A DNA stretch of 64,000 nt from Leifsonia sp. PS1209. Its GTDB lineage: Bacteria > Actinomycetota > Actinomycetes > Actinomycetales > Microbacteriaceae. Under the pieces are notes generated by a model. It saw only the letters and a list, made by a program, of their open reading frames with translations, searched no databases and had not been told where the DNA came from. A program made the translations under genes and the position numbers. The stretch lies in NCBI RefSeq assembly GCF_012317045.1, contig NZ_CP051154.1, positions 1,612,001-1,676,000 on the forward strand, read 5' to 3'. Positions 17,551 through 25,847 of the stretch are shown here, piece by piece (the stretch's first letter is position 1; each line of letters starts with the position of its first letter).

Positions 17551-17588
17551 GTCGCCTGGCGTTCACCGGCGGTTTCCTTCGGTTTGGT
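17551..17588 (+). promoter_or_regulatory. Possible PHO box (PhoP-binding direct repeats)
   Basis: GTTCACC at 17561 is followed 11 bases later by GTTTCCT at 17572 and then by GTTTGGT at 17582, with GTCGCCT ten bases before. Direct repeats of GTTCACC at an 11-base pitch are the PhoP box described in Streptomyces. It lies 43-80 bases before the phospholipase C start. Only the first copy matches exactly. Confidence 0.45.
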
Positions 17589-17630
17589 CGGCTGTCCGCG
17601 GCCTTGAACGAATCAGACACCAGGAGAGCC

Positions 17631-19802
17631 ATGTCCAGCGAGCCGGAAGACTTCATCCCTGACCCGTACGAGCGCGCGGAGACCGTTCCTCCGGAGGTGC
17701 TGCGGTCGGGGCTGTCCCGGCGCGGGATGCTCAAGGCGCTCGGGCTGCTCGGCGGCGCCGCGGTACTGGGCGGCACGACCGGTGCGGCGTGGGCAGGACA
17801 GGCCGGGCAGGCCGCCGGTGCTGGGCGGCGGGCACCCGCGTACGTGCTGCCCGACGGTTTCGCCGGGGACATCAGCGACCTGAAGCACGTCGTCGTGCTC
17901 GTGCAGGAGAACCGTGCATTCGACCACTACTACGGCGCCCTTCCCGGCGTGCGCGGGTTCGAGGACAAGCAGGCGCTGCGGTTCCAGAACGGCACCGACG
18001 TGTTCTCGCAGCCGAGCGGGGCGTCGTTCGTGAAGCCGAGCAGGGTCACCACCGTCGCCGGCACCACGACCGGGCTCGACCACTCGTACTCCGGCGGGCT
18101 CGGCGCGTGGGCGGGCGGCCGGTACAACAACTGGATCGGGGCCAAAGGGCCGTCCACGATGAACTACGTCACCGGCGAGGAGATCCCGTGGCAGTGGTCT
18201 CTCGCCAGCGCGTACACGATCTGCGACGCCTGGCACTGCTCCGTGATGGGACCGACCACCCCGAACCGGCTCTACCACTGGACGGGCACCTCCAACGGCG
18301 TCACGGACAACGGAGGGGAGTCCAACGGCACCCGCACCTGGCAGACATACCCGGAGGCGCTGCAGAAGGCGGGCGTCTCGTGGCGCATCTACGTCGACAA
18401 CAGCAATAACGGCAGCAGCTGGGTCGGCGACTACACCGACAACCCGATCCGCGGGTTCGCGGCGTTCACCACCTCCGGCAGCACGGCGACCGACGCGGCC
18501 AACCGGGTGGATGCGGTCAAGAACGCCCCGGGGACCGGCCTCGTCTGGCGGGCGGGGTCGGCGCCGTACGCCCCGACCGGCGCCCCCAACAACGACAGCG
18601 ACGCCAACCTGAACGCCGTGCTCAAGGACTTCATCGCCGCCTGCCAGCCCGGTGCGGCCCAGCCTTTCCCGCAGGTGTCGTGGGTGGTCGCCCCGTACGG
18701 CTGGACCGAGCACCCGTCGGCGAACCCGGAGCACGGCGCGCACTTCAGCAACCGGGTGATCCAGACGCTGCAGAGCAATCCAGAGCTGTGGAAGAGCACC
18801 CTGCTGATCATGACGTTCGACGAGAACGACGGATACTACGACCACGTCCTCCCACCGTTCGCCGAGCCGGGCACGCCCGGCGAGTACTCCGGCAGCACGC
18901 CCATCGGCTACGGCGCCCGCGTCCCGGCGATCCTGGTGTCGCCGTGGACCCGCGGCGGCTGGGTCAACAGCGAGACGTTCGACCACACCTCGATTCTCCA
19001 GTTCCTGGAGACCTGGACCACGGCGCTCGGCACCCCGGCGCTCAGCACCACCATCACGCAGTGGCGGCGCGGGATCAGCGGCGACCTGACGAGTGCGCTG
19101 GACTTCGCACATCCGGTGGTGGACATCCCGTCGCTGCCGGACACCGAGGCGCTGGTGCAGATCGCGCGCGCAGGAGGAACGATCAGCACGCAGGTGCCGC
19201 CGGCGGACAAGTGGGACGGCGGCGCGCTGCGCCCCCGCCCGCTGTCGTTCCACCCGCACGGCACGTTCGAGGAGGACAGGGAGACCGGCACCGTGACCGC
19301 GCGGCTGAGCCTCGTCGGAGGCGCGGCGGGGAAAGCGGTCAGCCTGCAGGCGTTCCCCGACAAGTACCTGCCGTTCAGCAACACGCCGCACACGGTGACG
19401 GCAGCGTCGCCCGCGGCGTACAGCTGGGATGCGGCGGCGCACGACGGTCGATACGCGTTCACCGTGTACGGACCGGATGGGTTCGTGCGATCGCACGCGG
19501 GCACCGTGCTGCCGGCCGGGCAGGACAACGCCGGCGTGCCCCGGGTGGACGTCGCACTGGTCGCGGGGAGCGAGCCCACCCTGACGATCGCGCTGCACGA
19601 CGACGGCCTGCAGCCGGTGCACTACACGCTCACCGCCAACGACTTCGCGGGTGGCACGCGCAGCGTGTGGGTGCACCCCGGCGCGACGGAGACGATCACC
19701 TGGCCGACCACGGACGGGTACTACGACGTGGTCGTCACGGCGGCGACCGGCACCGGGTGGCAGCACCGGTATGCGGGGCGCGTGGCGCAGCTGACCGCGT
19801 GA
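17631..19802 (+). CDS. Tat-exported phospholipase C (phosphoesterase family)
   Basis: A 723-residue non-haemolytic-type phospholipase C, of the family that cleaves phosphatidylcholine to diacylglycerol and phosphocholine. A twin-arginine signal, SRRGMLKALGLLGGAAVLGG, covers residues 29-48. The catalytic domain starts HVVVLVQENRAFDHYYG (Glu93, Asn94) and includes MTFDENDGYYDHVLPP, the conserved metal-site motif. Two C-terminal PLC beta-sandwich repeats follow (FHPHGTFEEDR and the TLTANDFAGG region). The ATG has AGGAG four bases upstream. A possible PHO box suggests induction by phosphate starvation, which would fit phosphate scavenging from lipids. Confidence 0.94.
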   Translation: MSSEPEDFIPDPYERAETVPPEVLRSGLSRRGMLKALGLLGGAAVLGGTTGAAWAGQAGQAAGAGRRAPAYVLPDGFAGDISDLKHVVVLVQENRAFDHYYGALPGVRGFEDKQALRFQNGTDVFSQPSGASFVKPSRVTTVAGTTTGLDHSYSGGLGAWAGGRYNNWIGAKGPSTMNYVTGEEIPWQWSLASAYTICDAWHCSVMGPTTPNRLYHWTGTSNGVTDNGGESNGTRTWQTYPEALQKAGVSWRIYVDNSNNGSSWVGDYTDNPIRGFAAFTTSGSTATDAANRVDAVKNAPGTGLVWRAGSAPYAPTGAPNNDSDANLNAVLKDFIAACQPGAAQPFPQVSWVVAPYGWTEHPSANPEHGAHFSNRVIQTLQSNPELWKSTLLIMTFDENDGYYDHVLPPFAEPGTPGEYSGSTPIGYGARVPAILVSPWTRGGWVNSETFDHTSILQFLETWTTALGTPALSTTITQWRRGISGDLTSALDFAHPVVDIPSLPDTEALVQIARAGGTISTQVPPADKWDGGALRPRPLSFHPHGTFEEDRETGTVTARLSLVGGAAGKAVSLQAFPDKYLPFSNTPHTVTAASPAAYSWDAAAHDGRYAFTVYGPDGFVRSHAGTVLPAGQDNAGVPRVDVALVAGSEPTLTIALHDDGLQPVHYTLTANDFAGGTRSVWVHPGATETITWPTTDGYYDVVVTAATGTGWQHRYAGRVAQLTA

Positions 19803-19878
19803 CCTGACCGCCGCACCGCACCGCACCTCGCCGCACCACCACCGCCGATCCCGCCCGACCCGACTCCGGAGAACCCAC

Positions 19879-22800
19879 ATGACCGTGCAGAGCGTCATCA
19901 ACCGCCTCGTCCCGCGCACCGTGGCGCACCGCATCCTGGCCTCCGTCGCAGCGCTGGCGGTGGCCGCAGCGGGCGCCGGGGTGATCGTCGGCGTGGCGAA
20001 CGCGGCGGCCGCGAGCCCCGCCTTCGATCCGCAGGATGCGATCACACCGGTCGCGTCGTACACGTTCGACGGCGACACGGGCTCCGTCGTCACCGACAGC
20101 TCCGGCAATGGGAACGACGCGAGCTGGAAGGGCACGCCGTCCTACGTCGGCGGGGTCTCGGGCAAAGCGGCGGTGGTCGGCGGTGGGGCCAACTACATCA
20201 AGCTCCCGAGGGTGGCGGGGAAGACGGATGCGTCGTCCAGCTTCTCCTACGAGTTCTGGATCTCCGAGCAGTCGCGCACCAGCTACGGCCCCATCATCAG
20301 CAACCAGGACTTCGATTCGTGCAACAACGCGGGCATCACCCTCTACAACCAGGCGACGGCCGGGGTGCTCGAAGCCTGCTGGGGGAAGACGGCCGGCGGG
20401 ACGAAGCAGTACGTGCACGGCATCTCCGGCAGCATCCTCAACGCCTGGCATCATGTCGCCGTGGTGATCGACCGCACCGCGAACACCGGGACGTTCTACG
20501 TCGACGGCGTGCAGAAGGCGACGGCACCCGCCGGGTCGATCACCGCATCCACGGCGTTCGACAGCGGGCTGGCGTTCAACATCGGCGGACTGAGCGGCAG
20601 TGAGAGCGACACCGGAGACGGGTACGTCAACGCGTCCGTCGACAGCGTCAACTTCTTCGACGCCGCCATCCCCGGCAGCCAGGTCGCCGCGGACTTCGCG
20701 GCGAGCAAGCCGACCGTGGTCGCGTACACGGTGGCGTTCGACGGCAACGGCGCCGGGGGAGGGTCGACGGCGTCGCAGGCGCTCACCACCGGGCAGACCG
20801 CAGCGCTGACCGCGAACGGGTACACCCGCGCCGGATACCAGTTCCGCGGCTGGGCGACCAGCGCATCCGGAGCGGTCGTGTACGCCGACACGCAGAGCGT
20901 CACGGATCTGGCGTCGGCGGCGGGAGCCACGGTGACCCTGTATGCGGTCTGGAACCGCTACCGCGCGCCGGGGGACTCGGTCGCACCGATCGTGTCGTAC
21001 GACTTCGACGACGACACCGGCACGACGGTGGCCGACAGCTCGGGCAGCGGCAACGCGGGCGCCTGGTCAGGCACGCCGTCGTACGGAGCCGGCATCTCCG
21101 GCAAGGCGGCATACGTGAACTCGCCGGCGGGAAGCGTCCAGGGCGTCAACTTCTTCAGCCTGCCGCTGATCGCGGGGCGCACGGATGCGTCGTCCAGCTT
21201 CTCCTACGTGTTCTGGATGAACGAGGCGGCCACCAGCTCCGACTCGCCGATCGTCTCGAACCAGGACTTCACTCACTGCTACAACAAGGGCACGACGCTC
21301 TACAACACCGCGGGCCAGCCGGGCGTGCTGCGCGCCTGCTTCGGCAGGAACGGCACCTCCACCGCGCAGAACTACCTTCCGCAGGTCAGCGGCAGCTCGG
21401 TGATCGGGGCGTGGCATCAGGTGGCCGTCGTCGCCGACCGCGCGGCCGGCACCATGACCACCTACCTGGACGGCCAGCAGACGGCGCAGAACGCCGGGCT
21501 GACGAGCGCGTTCTCCCTGGTGAGCGGCAACCCGTTCCGGGTCGGCGCCGAAGGCTCAGGAGCGGACACCGGGGACGGGTTCGTCAACGCATCCATCGAC
21601 GACTTCGACTTCTACGACACCGCGATCGGCGCCGCCCAGATCCTCAACGAGTACACGGCGGCACTGCCCGCCACGACGCCGTCGGACAGCGGGGCCACCC
21701 TCGCCGCCGGATTCGTGACGGACACCTTCCGCGCGCCGGCGGTGCGCGCGGGCGGCGCTGTCGCCCAGCGCGTCGGCGGGCTCTGGAACGGCGCGGCGGT
21801 CACCGGATACTCAAAGGTGGCCGGCGACGACTGGCTCAGCGTCGCGGCGGACGGCACGGTCACCGGTACGGCGCCCTCCGCAGCACCCGCCGACCCGGCG
21901 ACCATCACCGTACAGGCGGCGGACGGCAGCACCACCTCCCGCATCACCGTTGAGGTGCCGGTGCTCGGCGCCACCGACCCCGTGCAGCTCGCCGCGGCGA
22001 CCTGGAACCTGTGGGATGCGGGCAGCCACGTCAGCGATGCGACGTTCAAGGAGCTCGCGGTGATCGCCTCCAACGGGCTCGACGTGATCGGGGTGCAGCA
22101 GGACGACGGCACGGTCGCCACCCGCCTCGCCAAGGCCCTCGGCTGGTACGCGGTCGCGGGCGGCGACGGCGCGTCCATCGTCTCGGCGTACCCGGTGGAT
22201 GCGGCCACCGGCCGACGCGCGGCGGTCGCGGCAGCGCTCCCCGCCGTCGGCGCCACCGCCCATGTGCTCGGACGCGACGTGCGCCTGTGGAGCGCCGGAC
22301 TCGACGGAGCGGGCTACGGGCCGAACGCGGCCTGCCAGGGCGGAGTGACCGACCCGGCAGCGCTAGCCGCCGCGGAGAAGACGACGGCGCGCTACGACGA
22401 GGCGACGGCGCTCGCCGCGGCGCTGCGCGGCGACGCGTCGGCTGCGGAGAAGACCCCGGTCATCCTGCTCGCCGACCTGGAGTCCCCGTCGTCGGACGAC
22501 TGGACGGCCGCGACGGCCGCAGCGCACTGCGGTGTCGGCGCTGTGGCCTGGCCGGTCCCGGCCGCGTTGACGAAGGCCGGGCTGACGGACACCTACCGCG
22601 CCGTGCATCCGGATCCGGCGGCCGCCGCGGGGAACTCGTGGTCGTCGATCGTGGCCACCGACCCGTCGACGGGCACGCCGGAGCCGCAGGACCGCATCGA
22701 CTACGTCTACGCGGCGGGCGCCGACCTCGCCGTGCTCGGCTCGAACACGCTGGTGGCGGGGTGGCCCTCGCCGAGAAACGTCGCGGGCAACGCGTGGCCG

Positions 22801-23205
22801 AGCAACCACCGCGCGGTCGTGACGACGTTCCGGCTCGACCCGGCCGCGGTGAGCACGCCGACGCCCACGCCGACCCCGACTCCCACCGCGACGCCGACGC
22901 CGACCGCGACGCCGACGCCGACCGCGACGCCGACGCCGACCGGCACCCCGACCGCGCCGGGCACTCCGGGGACCACCCCGACCCCCACCGCGACTCCCAC
23001 CGACCCGTCCGTGCCATCGCCGACCGGCTCGGCCGACCCCGGGGCGGCCCCCGCAGGCGCGAAGCCGCCGCGCGGAGGCGACGACGCGCTGGCGTGGACG
23101 GGCTCGCACCTCCCGATCGCGTTGATCGTGGCGGCCGTCGCGGCCATCCTCGTCGGGGTGATCGTGCGACGCAGGAGGTACGGGGCGAAGTCGGACCGCG
23201 GCTAG
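19879..23205 (+). CDS. Cell-wall-anchored LamG / InlB-repeat / EEP-domain protein
   Basis: A 1108-residue surface protein. After a signal peptide (to about residue 36) come LamG domain 1 (about 50-235), an InlB-type beta-grasp repeat (YTVAFDGNGAGGGST to TVTLYAVWNRY), LamG domain 2 (about 365-575), an Ig-like segment, and an endonuclease/exonuclease/phosphatase-like domain from about residue 700. A Thr-Pro stalk, LAWTG at 1071-1075, a hydrophobic helix and an RRRR tail form a sortase signal of the LAxTG type. In the EEP domain several expected catalytic residues differ: Gln741 where Glu is usual, Glu868 for Asn, and SNH (975-977) for SDH, so enzymatic activity is doubtful. It follows the phospholipase by 76 bp. 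Confidence 0.9.
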   Translation: MTVQSVINRLVPRTVAHRILASVAALAVAAAGAGVIVGVANAAAASPAFDPQDAITPVASYTFDGDTGSVVTDSSGNGNDASWKGTPSYVGGVSGKAAVVGGGANYIKLPRVAGKTDASSSFSYEFWISEQSRTSYGPIISNQDFDSCNNAGITLYNQATAGVLEACWGKTAGGTKQYVHGISGSILNAWHHVAVVIDRTANTGTFYVDGVQKATAPAGSITASTAFDSGLAFNIGGLSGSESDTGDGYVNASVDSVNFFDAAIPGSQVAADFAASKPTVVAYTVAFDGNGAGGGSTASQALTTGQTAALTANGYTRAGYQFRGWATSASGAVVYADTQSVTDLASAAGATVTLYAVWNRYRAPGDSVAPIVSYDFDDDTGTTVADSSGSGNAGAWSGTPSYGAGISGKAAYVNSPAGSVQGVNFFSLPLIAGRTDASSSFSYVFWMNEAATSSDSPIVSNQDFTHCYNKGTTLYNTAGQPGVLRACFGRNGTSTAQNYLPQVSGSSVIGAWHQVAVVADRAAGTMTTYLDGQQTAQNAGLTSAFSLVSGNPFRVGAEGSGADTGDGFVNASIDDFDFYDTAIGAAQILNEYTAALPATTPSDSGATLAAGFVTDTFRAPAVRAGGAVAQRVGGLWNGAAVTGYSKVAGDDWLSVAADGTVTGTAPSAAPADPATITVQAADGSTTSRITVEVPVLGATDPVQLAAATWNLWDAGSHVSDATFKELAVIASNGLDVIGVQQDDGTVATRLAKALGWYAVAGGDGASIVSAYPVDAATGRRAAVAAALPAVGATAHVLGRDVRLWSAGLDGAGYGPNAACQGGVTDPAALAAAEKTTARYDEATALAAALRGDASAAEKTPVILLADLESPSSDDWTAATAAAHCGVGAVAWPVPAALTKAGLTDTYRAVHPDPAAAAGNSWSSIVATDPSTGTPEPQDRIDYVYAAGADLAVLGSNTLVAGWPSPRNVAGNAWPSNHRAVVTTFRLDPAAVSTPTPTPTPTPTATPTPTATPTPTATPTPTGTPTAPGTPGTTPTPTATPTDPSVPSPTGSADPGAAPAGAKPPRGGDDALAWTGSHLPIALIVAAVAAILVGVIVRRRRYGAKSDRG
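22885..22938 (+). repeat. Three 18-bp tandem repeats in the Thr-Pro stalk
   Basis: Three identical 18-base units (accgcgacgccgacgccg) encode TATPTP three times, inside the wall-spanning Thr-Pro region of the surface protein. The unit length keeps the frame, so copy-number change would only alter stalk length. Confidence 0.85.
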
Positions 23206-23240
23206 GCGGGCGGCTCCGCCGGGAAGACTGCCCCGTGCCG

Positions 23241-23246
23241 TAGGGT
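23241..23246 (+). promoter_or_regulatory. Probable -10 element of a leaderless transcript
   Basis: TAGGGT ends six bases before the GTG at 23253, and no Shine-Dalgarno sequence is present. The spacing fits transcription starting at or one base before the initiation codon. Confidence 0.35.
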
Positions 23247-23252
23247 GTCGGC

Positions 23253-24371
23253 GTGACCATCGACGCCGACACCCTCCTGCTCGGGCCGCGCGGACGACGG
23301 GCGTCGCTCATCGTGGCGGCGCGATCCAGCGGAGACGAGGCCATCTCGTCGACCCTTCTCGGCGCGGTGATGGAACTCGGCGGAGCGCTCGATCCCGCGA
23401 TGGGCCACGGCAGGGTCCACCTGACCCTGATGGCACAGGACGGAGACGAGGACGAGGACGACCACGAGCCGTTCGCACCGATCACCACTCCCGATGACCT
23501 CGGTGCTGCCCTCCTGACCGCGCCCATCCACGACCACTTCATCGACCCGCTCGCCGTGCTCGACGAGGTGGTCGGCACCGCGCGCTATTGGCAGGAGCCC
23601 GAGGGAGAGGATTTCCTCACAGCCCTCCCCGCTCTCCGCCCTGCGCTGCTCCGCTCCGCCCGTGTGCTCCTCGCCCATCCGGATGCGCAGTGGTGGGACG
23701 AGCCGGTCGATCCCGCCGACCAGTGGGCCGTCGACTTCGATCGCGACGAGCCGCTGCCGACGCGGGCGGGCACCCCGGATGCCGGAGGCTTTCGCGCCGC
23801 CGCGGTGGCCGAGGAGGAGCGCGCACGCCTCGACCGGCCGTCCGACGTGACCGCGAACTACTCGGGAACCTGGTGGTCCACTCCGCTCGTCTGGTCGGCG
23901 TCGTTCACGACGACCAGGAGCATCGGCGACCACGGTCCCGCTGGGCTCCGGCTGGTCGAGGACTCGATGGGCTGGGAGGCCGCGCACGCCAGGCGGGTGG
24001 GCATCCGGCCGTCCGCGCGCGTCTACGAGCTCCGTCGCGCCGAGGACTGGACTGAGCTGTGCAGTCGTTACCCGCTCGACGTGACCGCCTCCCGCCGGCA
24101 CGACTGGTATCGCACGACGGGGAGGGACGGTGCCTGGGTGATCCCGGACTGGACCGCGGTCGCCGAGCAGTACGACGGCGTCCACCTGACCGCCGCCGCC
24201 TACCTGCAGGCCGCAGGCCGGAGCCTGCCCGTCGACGAGGAACGCGCATCCGTCGTCGCCGGATGGGACCCGGATCAGACCTGGTGGTTCCGCGCGGACG
24301 TGCTGCGGTTCAGCGACGACGAGGGAGTCGCGTGGCGACGCGGGGGAAGGCCGGACTGGCGAAGGGTGTGA
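23253..24371 (+). CDS. Conserved hypothetical protein, 372 residues
   Basis: Function not recognised. The protein is soluble, acidic in its first third (DGDEDEDDHEPF) and unusually rich in tryptophan: WWDEPVDPADQW, GTWWSTPLVW, DWYRTTGRDGAWVIPDW and WDPDQTWWF. The block from about residue 265, VYELRRAEDWTELCSRYPLDVTASRRHDW onward to the end, looks like the conserved core. There is no signal peptide or membrane helix. The GTG start is preceded by a TAGGGT hexamer. It lies between a surface-protein gene and a convergent hydrolase gene; an 8-base inverted repeat (GGTGTGAC/GTCACACC, 24365-24399) spans the two stop codons. Confidence 0.75.
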   Translation: MTIDADTLLLGPRGRRASLIVAARSSGDEAISSTLLGAVMELGGALDPAMGHGRVHLTLMAQDGDEDEDDHEPFAPITTPDDLGAALLTAPIHDHFIDPLAVLDEVVGTARYWQEPEGEDFLTALPALRPALLRSARVLLAHPDAQWWDEPVDPADQWAVDFDRDEPLPTRAGTPDAGGFRAAAVAEEERARLDRPSDVTANYSGTWWSTPLVWSASFTTTRSIGDHGPAGLRLVEDSMGWEAAHARRVGIRPSARVYELRRAEDWTELCSRYPLDVTASRRHDWYRTTGRDGAWVIPDWTAVAEQYDGVHLTAAAYLQAAGRSLPVDEERASVVAGWDPDQTWWFRADVLRFSDDEGVAWRRGGRPDWRRV

Positions 24372-24392
24372 CCGGTCGGCGCGCCCGTTCCG

Positions 24393-25280
24393 TCACACCG
24401 GCGCAGCCGCCCACGCGAACACCAGCGGCAGCGTCGCAAGCACCGACACGTGCCCGTCGCGTGGGCGCAGCAGAAGGTTGGCGTTCGGGATGCTCTCCAG
24501 CAGGGCGAGCGTGTGGGCGACGGGGACGACGCGGTCGGCCCTGCCGTGCACGAGGAGGGCGGGCGCGGTGATGTCCGCCGGGTCGAAGCCCCAGTCGGAC
24601 ACATAGGCGACGTCGTCGTCGGATTCGCCGGCCGGTCCCTCCGCTGCTCCGGCCTGCGCGTCTGCGCCGAGCGGCGCCCAGTCGGCGGAGAGTGCCGCCC
24701 AGTCGCGGTCGGTGAAGGAGGACTCGTCGAACTCGGCGTGCTCCGCGTGGCGGAGGCGCGCATCCCGGCCGAGCACAGCGGTGAGGAGTGCGTCGGGGGA
24801 GGCCATCCCGGCGAACCAGTCGTCGGACTCCCAGCGCGGGGCGAGCGAGGCGATCGTGGCCACCGCGCTGACCCTGTCCGGTGCCAGGGCCGCGCAGGCG
24901 AGCGCGTGCGGGCCGCCACCGGATGCGCCGACCGTCGCGAACCGGTCGATGCCCAGTTCGTCGAGCACCAGGAGGGCGTCTGCCGCAGCGTCGGCGACGC
25001 TGCGGTCCGGCCGTTCGGTCGAGCCCGGGTAGCCGGGCCGGGCGACGGAGACGACGCGGAGACCGGCGGCTTCCGCGGCGGCGGCGATGGGCGCGATGAT
25101 CGCGCCGGTCTGCGGGGTGCCGTGATGCCAGAGCACCGTCGCGCCCGCCCCGGATGCTCCCGAGTCGAAGAAGCGGACGGTGCGGCCGTCCGGTGTGGTG
25201 AGTTCGCGCGCGCCGTCCGGCACGGACCCCTCGCGCTCGTCGGCCTCGTCGCCGGCGGTGCCTTCCTCCTGCATGGTCAT
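24393..25280 (-). CDS. Alpha/beta-hydrolase
   Basis: A 295-residue alpha/beta-hydrolase. HHGTPQTG gives the oxyanion-hole HG motif, GASGGGPHA the nucleophile elbow (G-x-S-x-G, Ser about residue 119), LLVHGRADRVVP the acid loop with Asp, and RDGHVS the catalytic His. The substrate is unknown; esterase, epoxide hydrolase or dehalogenase activities occur in relatives. Residues 1-25 are acidic and probably disordered; the second ATG at 25274 is an equally possible start. It follows the small membrane-protein gene on the same strand after 48 bp. Confidence 0.86.
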   Translation of the reverse strand: MTMQEEGTAGDEADEREGSVPDGARELTTPDGRTVRFFDSGASGAGATVLWHHGTPQTGAIIAPIAAAAEAAGLRVVSVARPGYPGSTERPDRSVADAAADALLVLDELGIDRFATVGASGGGPHALACAALAPDRVSAVATIASLAPRWESDDWFAGMASPDALLTAVLGRDARLRHAEHAEFDESSFTDRDWAALSADWAPLGADAQAGAAEGPAGESDDDVAYVSDWGFDPADITAPALLVHGRADRVVPVAHTLALLESIPNANLLLRPRDGHVSVLATLPLVFAWAAAPV

Positions 25281-25328
25281 AGCCGGATCGTACGCCTGGT
25301 CGGCCGCGGAGCAGAGGTTTGGCCGGAC

Positions 25329-25847
25329 TCAGTGGATGACGGCCTTCAGCACAATCATCGCGATGCCGAACAGGGCCGTGGTGATGGAGCCGATGATCCG
25401 CACCGGCCAGGAGTCGCCGCGGAGGGCGAACACGATGTACCCGAGCACCGCGAGGATCGCGACGCCGAGCCAGAGCGCCGTCCACAGCGCGACCGTGTCG
25501 TCGACGACGCGCAGCCCGCCGAGCAGGAGCACGAACGACGGAGGGACAGCGGACGTGAGGAACCCGACCGACCGCCGCAGAGAGCGTTGGAACGACGCGG
25601 ACAGCCCTCCGCCGCCCTCCTCCTCCACACCGTGGCCCGCGATGGTCCCGGCGTAGACGTGCGCCGCCCAGAAGACGATCACCGTGGTGAGCACCGTCAG
25701 GAAGACCTGCATCGAGGTGGCGTGGTACGAGCCCGCTGCGACGATCATCCCGCTGACGAGCACGGTCCCGTACACCGACTCCTCGGTGATGTAATCCACC
25801 CGCGCGCGGCGGAGCGCGGCGTTCGCGGTGCGCGGCCGCGGTGTCAC
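25329..25847 (-). CDS. Small four-helix membrane protein
   Basis: A 172-residue integral membrane protein of unknown role with about four to five hydrophobic segments (YGTVLVSGMIVAAG, QVFLTVLTTVIVFWAAHVYAG, FVLLLGGLRVVDD, TALWLGVAILAVLGYIVFAL, IGSITTALFGIAMIVLKAVI). Its GTG start overlaps the stop of the upstream drug-type transporter (GTGA), so the two are co-translated and may work together. No catalytic motif is visible. Confidence 0.82.
   Translation of the reverse strand: MTPRPRTANAALRRARVDYITEESVYGTVLVSGMIVAAGSYHATSMQVFLTVLTTVIVFWAAHVYAGTIAGHGVEEEGGGGLSASFQRSLRRSVGFLTSAVPPSFVLLLGGLRVVDDTVALWTALWLGVAILAVLGYIVFALRGDSWPVRIIGSITTALFGIAMIVLKAVIH

Noticed and set aside
18908..19579. Antisense frame inside the phospholipase gene with signal-like stretches
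   Set aside because: No start signal or domain, and fully contained in a well-supported gene.
22858..23030. CRISPR-like array in the Thr-Pro region
   Set aside because: The short repeats are contiguous, in frame and code for a Thr-Pro stalk; there are no spacers or cas genes.
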